NCBI RefSeq assembly: GCF_900100165.1
Contig: NZ_FNEO01000001.1
Coordinates: 1,550,001-1,614,000, forward strand
DNA length: 64,000 nucleotides
Direction: 5' to 3'
From: Flavobacterium glycines
Lineage (GTDB): Bacteria; Bacteroidota; Bacteroidia; Flavobacteriales; Flavobacteriaceae
The notes under the pieces were generated by a model. The model did not search any database. It was not told the origin of the DNA and saw only the letters and a list, made by a program, of their open reading frames with translations. Below are positions 62,324 to 64,000 of this stretch, one piece after another. Position 1 is the first letter of the stretch, and each line of letters begins with the position of its first letter. Position numbers and translations under genes: made by a program.

Positions 62324-64000
62324 ATGAAAAAAATTTTACTTTACTTGACCATCCTATTTGCTTCTCTGCAAATGTGTGCGCAAACAGTAACTATTACTGA
62401 ATCCGTGGGATGGTTAGAATCTGCTTATGTGAAATGGCAACCCGTTTCCGGGGCGCAGAGTTATAATGTATATTATAGCGGTAATAGTATAACTAATCAA
62501 AAAATCGACAACCAATTAATTCGCAGTTACGGAACTTATTTTCGTGCTGATCTTTTAGGACTTGCAGCAGGAACTTATACTGTTACTGTAAAACCTGTAG
62601 TTTCAGGAGTTGAAGGTGCAGGTGCAACAACATCAAGTCTTACAGTACTTGCCCATGACCGAAATGGGTTTGCTTTTCAGGGTGGGCGTATCCCGGGAGG
62701 ATACAATATGGATGGTACTCCAAAAGCAAATGCTGTAATCGTTTATGTGACAGAAAATACCAAAAATACAGTTTCGTTAAATGTTACGGGTGCGACAACC
62801 AATCCATGTGTGGGTATTCAAAATATTCTTTATGGTTTTAAGAAAGGTATGGATAATAGACCATTAATAGTGCGTTTGATTGGTAATGTTACTGATATGA
62901 GCGTAATGGATGGTGGTGACATGGTAATTGAAAATAAAAATAATGCATCAGGTTCTATTACAATTGAAGGTGTTGGAAATGACGCTGTTTGTAATGGATG
63001 GGGAGTGCGATTGAAATCGGCTTCTAATATTGAAGTACGAAATCTGGCTACTATGAATGTTAATAGTACTGCCGGAGATAACATAGGAATGCAGCAGGAT
63101 AATGATCATATCTGGATACATAATAACGATTTGTTTTATGGTAATGCGGGTAGTGATGCAGATCAAATAAAGGGTGATGGTGCATTAGATAATAAAACTT
63201 CTACTTATTGTACATTTTCCTATAATCATTTCTGGGATAATGGGAAAGCGAGTCTTTTAGGATTAAGTGAAAATACTACTACTGGTTTGTATGTAACTTA
63301 TCACCACAACTGGTTTGATCATTCGGATTCACGTCATCCGCGTGTACGTTTTTATTCGGCACATATTTATAATAATTATTATGATGGTATTGCAAAATAC
63401 GGAGCGGGTTCTACAATGGGATCTTCGTTATTTGTAGAAGGGAATTATTATAGAAATGCGAAACACCCGATGATGATTTCTTTGCAGGGTACTGATGTTT
63501 GGAGTAGTTCAAAACAAGCTAATGACCCTGCTAATATGGGAACTTTTTCAGGTGAAGACGGAGGCATGATTAAAGCATTTAATAATACTTTTGATGCTGA
63601 TTTAGGTACTAATGATATGCGATTTGTAGCCTACGGTGATACAAATCCTTTATATAATATTTCAGGTAAAATAAGTTCGACAATTGATTTTGATGCTTAT
63701 GTAGCTGCTACAAGAGGTGAGCAGGTACCAAATACGGTAAAATCATTTGCCGGAGCTAATGTTTATAACAATTTCGATACTGATGCGAGTTTATATGTAA
63801 AAAACCTGGTTACGGATGCTCCTGCTGCAGCTAAAGCTAAAGTTATGCAATATGCAGGTCGTGTAGGAGGAGGTGACTTTAAATGGACTTTTAATAACAG
63901 TGCTGATGATTCGGCTTATTTGATTATTGATGCTCTTAAATCGGCTGTTACTAATTATGTTACTAGTTTAGTGGCGGTACAAGGAGAGACTGTAGTTTCT
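62324..64000 (+). CDS. PL1 pectate lyase, cut off by the window end
   Basis: The frame is open from the ATG at 62324 through base 64000 (559 codons, no stop). Signal peptide (LLYLTILFASLQMCAQ), then a fibronectin-III-like domain (about 20-105, WLESAYVKWQPVSGAQSYNVYY) and a PL1 parallel beta-helix with GSITIEGVGND, NDHIWIHNNDLF, YVTYHHNWFDHSDSRHPRVRF (catalytic Arg in the RHPRVR segment) and HIYNNYYDG. It cuts homogalacturonan by beta-elimination, giving the unsaturated oligomers that GH105 and KduI use. More domains, such as a secretion signal for type IX export, may follow outside the window. Confidence 0.93.
   Translation, partial: MKKILLYLTILFASLQMCAQTVTITESVGWLESAYVKWQPVSGAQSYNVYYSGNSITNQKIDNQLIRSYGTYFRADLLGLAAGTYTVTVKPVVSGVEGAGATTSSLTVLAHDRNGFAFQGGRIPGGYNMDGTPKANAVIVYVTENTKNTVSLNVTGATTNPCVGIQNILYGFKKGMDNRPLIVRLIGNVTDMSVMDGGDMVIENKNNASGSITIEGVGNDAVCNGWGVRLKSASNIEVRNLATMNVNSTAGDNIGMQQDNDHIWIHNNDLFYGNAGSDADQIKGDGALDNKTSTYCTFSYNHFWDNGKASLLGLSENTTTGLYVTYHHNWFDHSDSRHPRVRFYSAHIYNNYYDGIAKYGAGSTMGSSLFVEGNYYRNAKHPMMISLQGTDVWSSSKQANDPANMGTFSGEDGGMIKAFNNTFDADLGTNDMRFVAYGDTNPLYNISGKISSTIDFDAYVAATRGEQVPNTVKSFAGANVYNNFDTDASLYVKNLVTDAPAAAKAKVMQYAGRVGGGDFKWTFNNSADDSAYLIIDALKSAVTNYVTSLVAVQGETVVS

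Noticed and set aside
1..64000. CRISPR arrays, tRNA or rRNA genes, insertion sequences, integrase or phage genes
   Set aside because: No regularly spaced repeats, cloverleaf-like clusters in gaps, or transposase/integrase motifs were seen on either strand.

Overview
The window looks like a plant-polysaccharide-degrading Bacteroidota chromosome, most like Flavobacterium or a close relative. The evidence is a SusC/SusD pair, a hybrid two-component system, Bacteroidota TAnnTTTG promoter boxes, an AT-rich sequence with A-rich leaders, many SPII lipoproteins, and family-level matches throughout. No rRNA, tRNA, CRISPR array, transposase or phage gene was seen. Taxonomy is inferred from gene content only.

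Layout. (1) 1-801: the 3' part of a plant-type LRR protein. (2) 912-6272, minus strand: a four-gene operon of myo-inositol oxygenase, a Na+/solute symporter, a NagB-PIG-L fusion and a mannonate-oxidoreductase-like SDR. (3) 6885-39795, plus strand: a large polysaccharide utilization locus. Its order is SusC, SusD, GH92, a lyase-like protein, DUF4861, a GH28-like protein, GH92, GH43, GH89, a NagX-type membrane acetyltransferase, GH43, a PI-PLC-like phosphodiesterase, GH115, GH29, a metallophosphoesterase and an HTCS regulator. (4) 40222-49976: a hexuronate MFS transporter and the kduI-kduD-uxaC-kdgK-eda-uxaB-uxaA catabolic operon. (5) 50042-51073, minus strand: a LacI-family regulator. (6) 51425-61324: a pectin operon of GH28, two GH105, GH43, a PL10-CE8 fusion, CE12 and GH28. 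(7) 61424-61966, minus strand: an ECF sigma factor. Then a PL1 pectate lyase runs off the window end.

How it works together. Regions 4-6 form a complete route from pectin to KDPG: lyases, esterases and exo-enzymes outside the cytoplasm, then KduI/KduD for unsaturated uronates and UxaC/UxaB/UxaA for galacturonate, then KdgK and Eda. Three near-identical TGTAATCGATTACA-type palindromes lie directly on the -7 boxes of the transporter, the kduI operon and the pectin operon. They are probably operators of the LacI regulator.

Regions 2-3 are the most unusual part. Alpha-N-acetylglucosaminidase, alpha-glucuronidase, alpha-mannosidases, arabino/galactosidase-type GH43s, fucosidase, a PI-PLC-like enzyme, a phosphatase, a symporter and myo-inositol oxygenase together match, bond by bond, the head group of plant glycosylinositol phosphorylceramides (GIPCs: glycan-GlcNAc-GlcA-inositol-P-ceramide). 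A GPI-anchored arabinogalactan protein is the main alternative. I propose an inositol-glycolipid utilization locus whose inositol and glucuronate both enter the uronate pathway. This is inference from co-location, not demonstrated.
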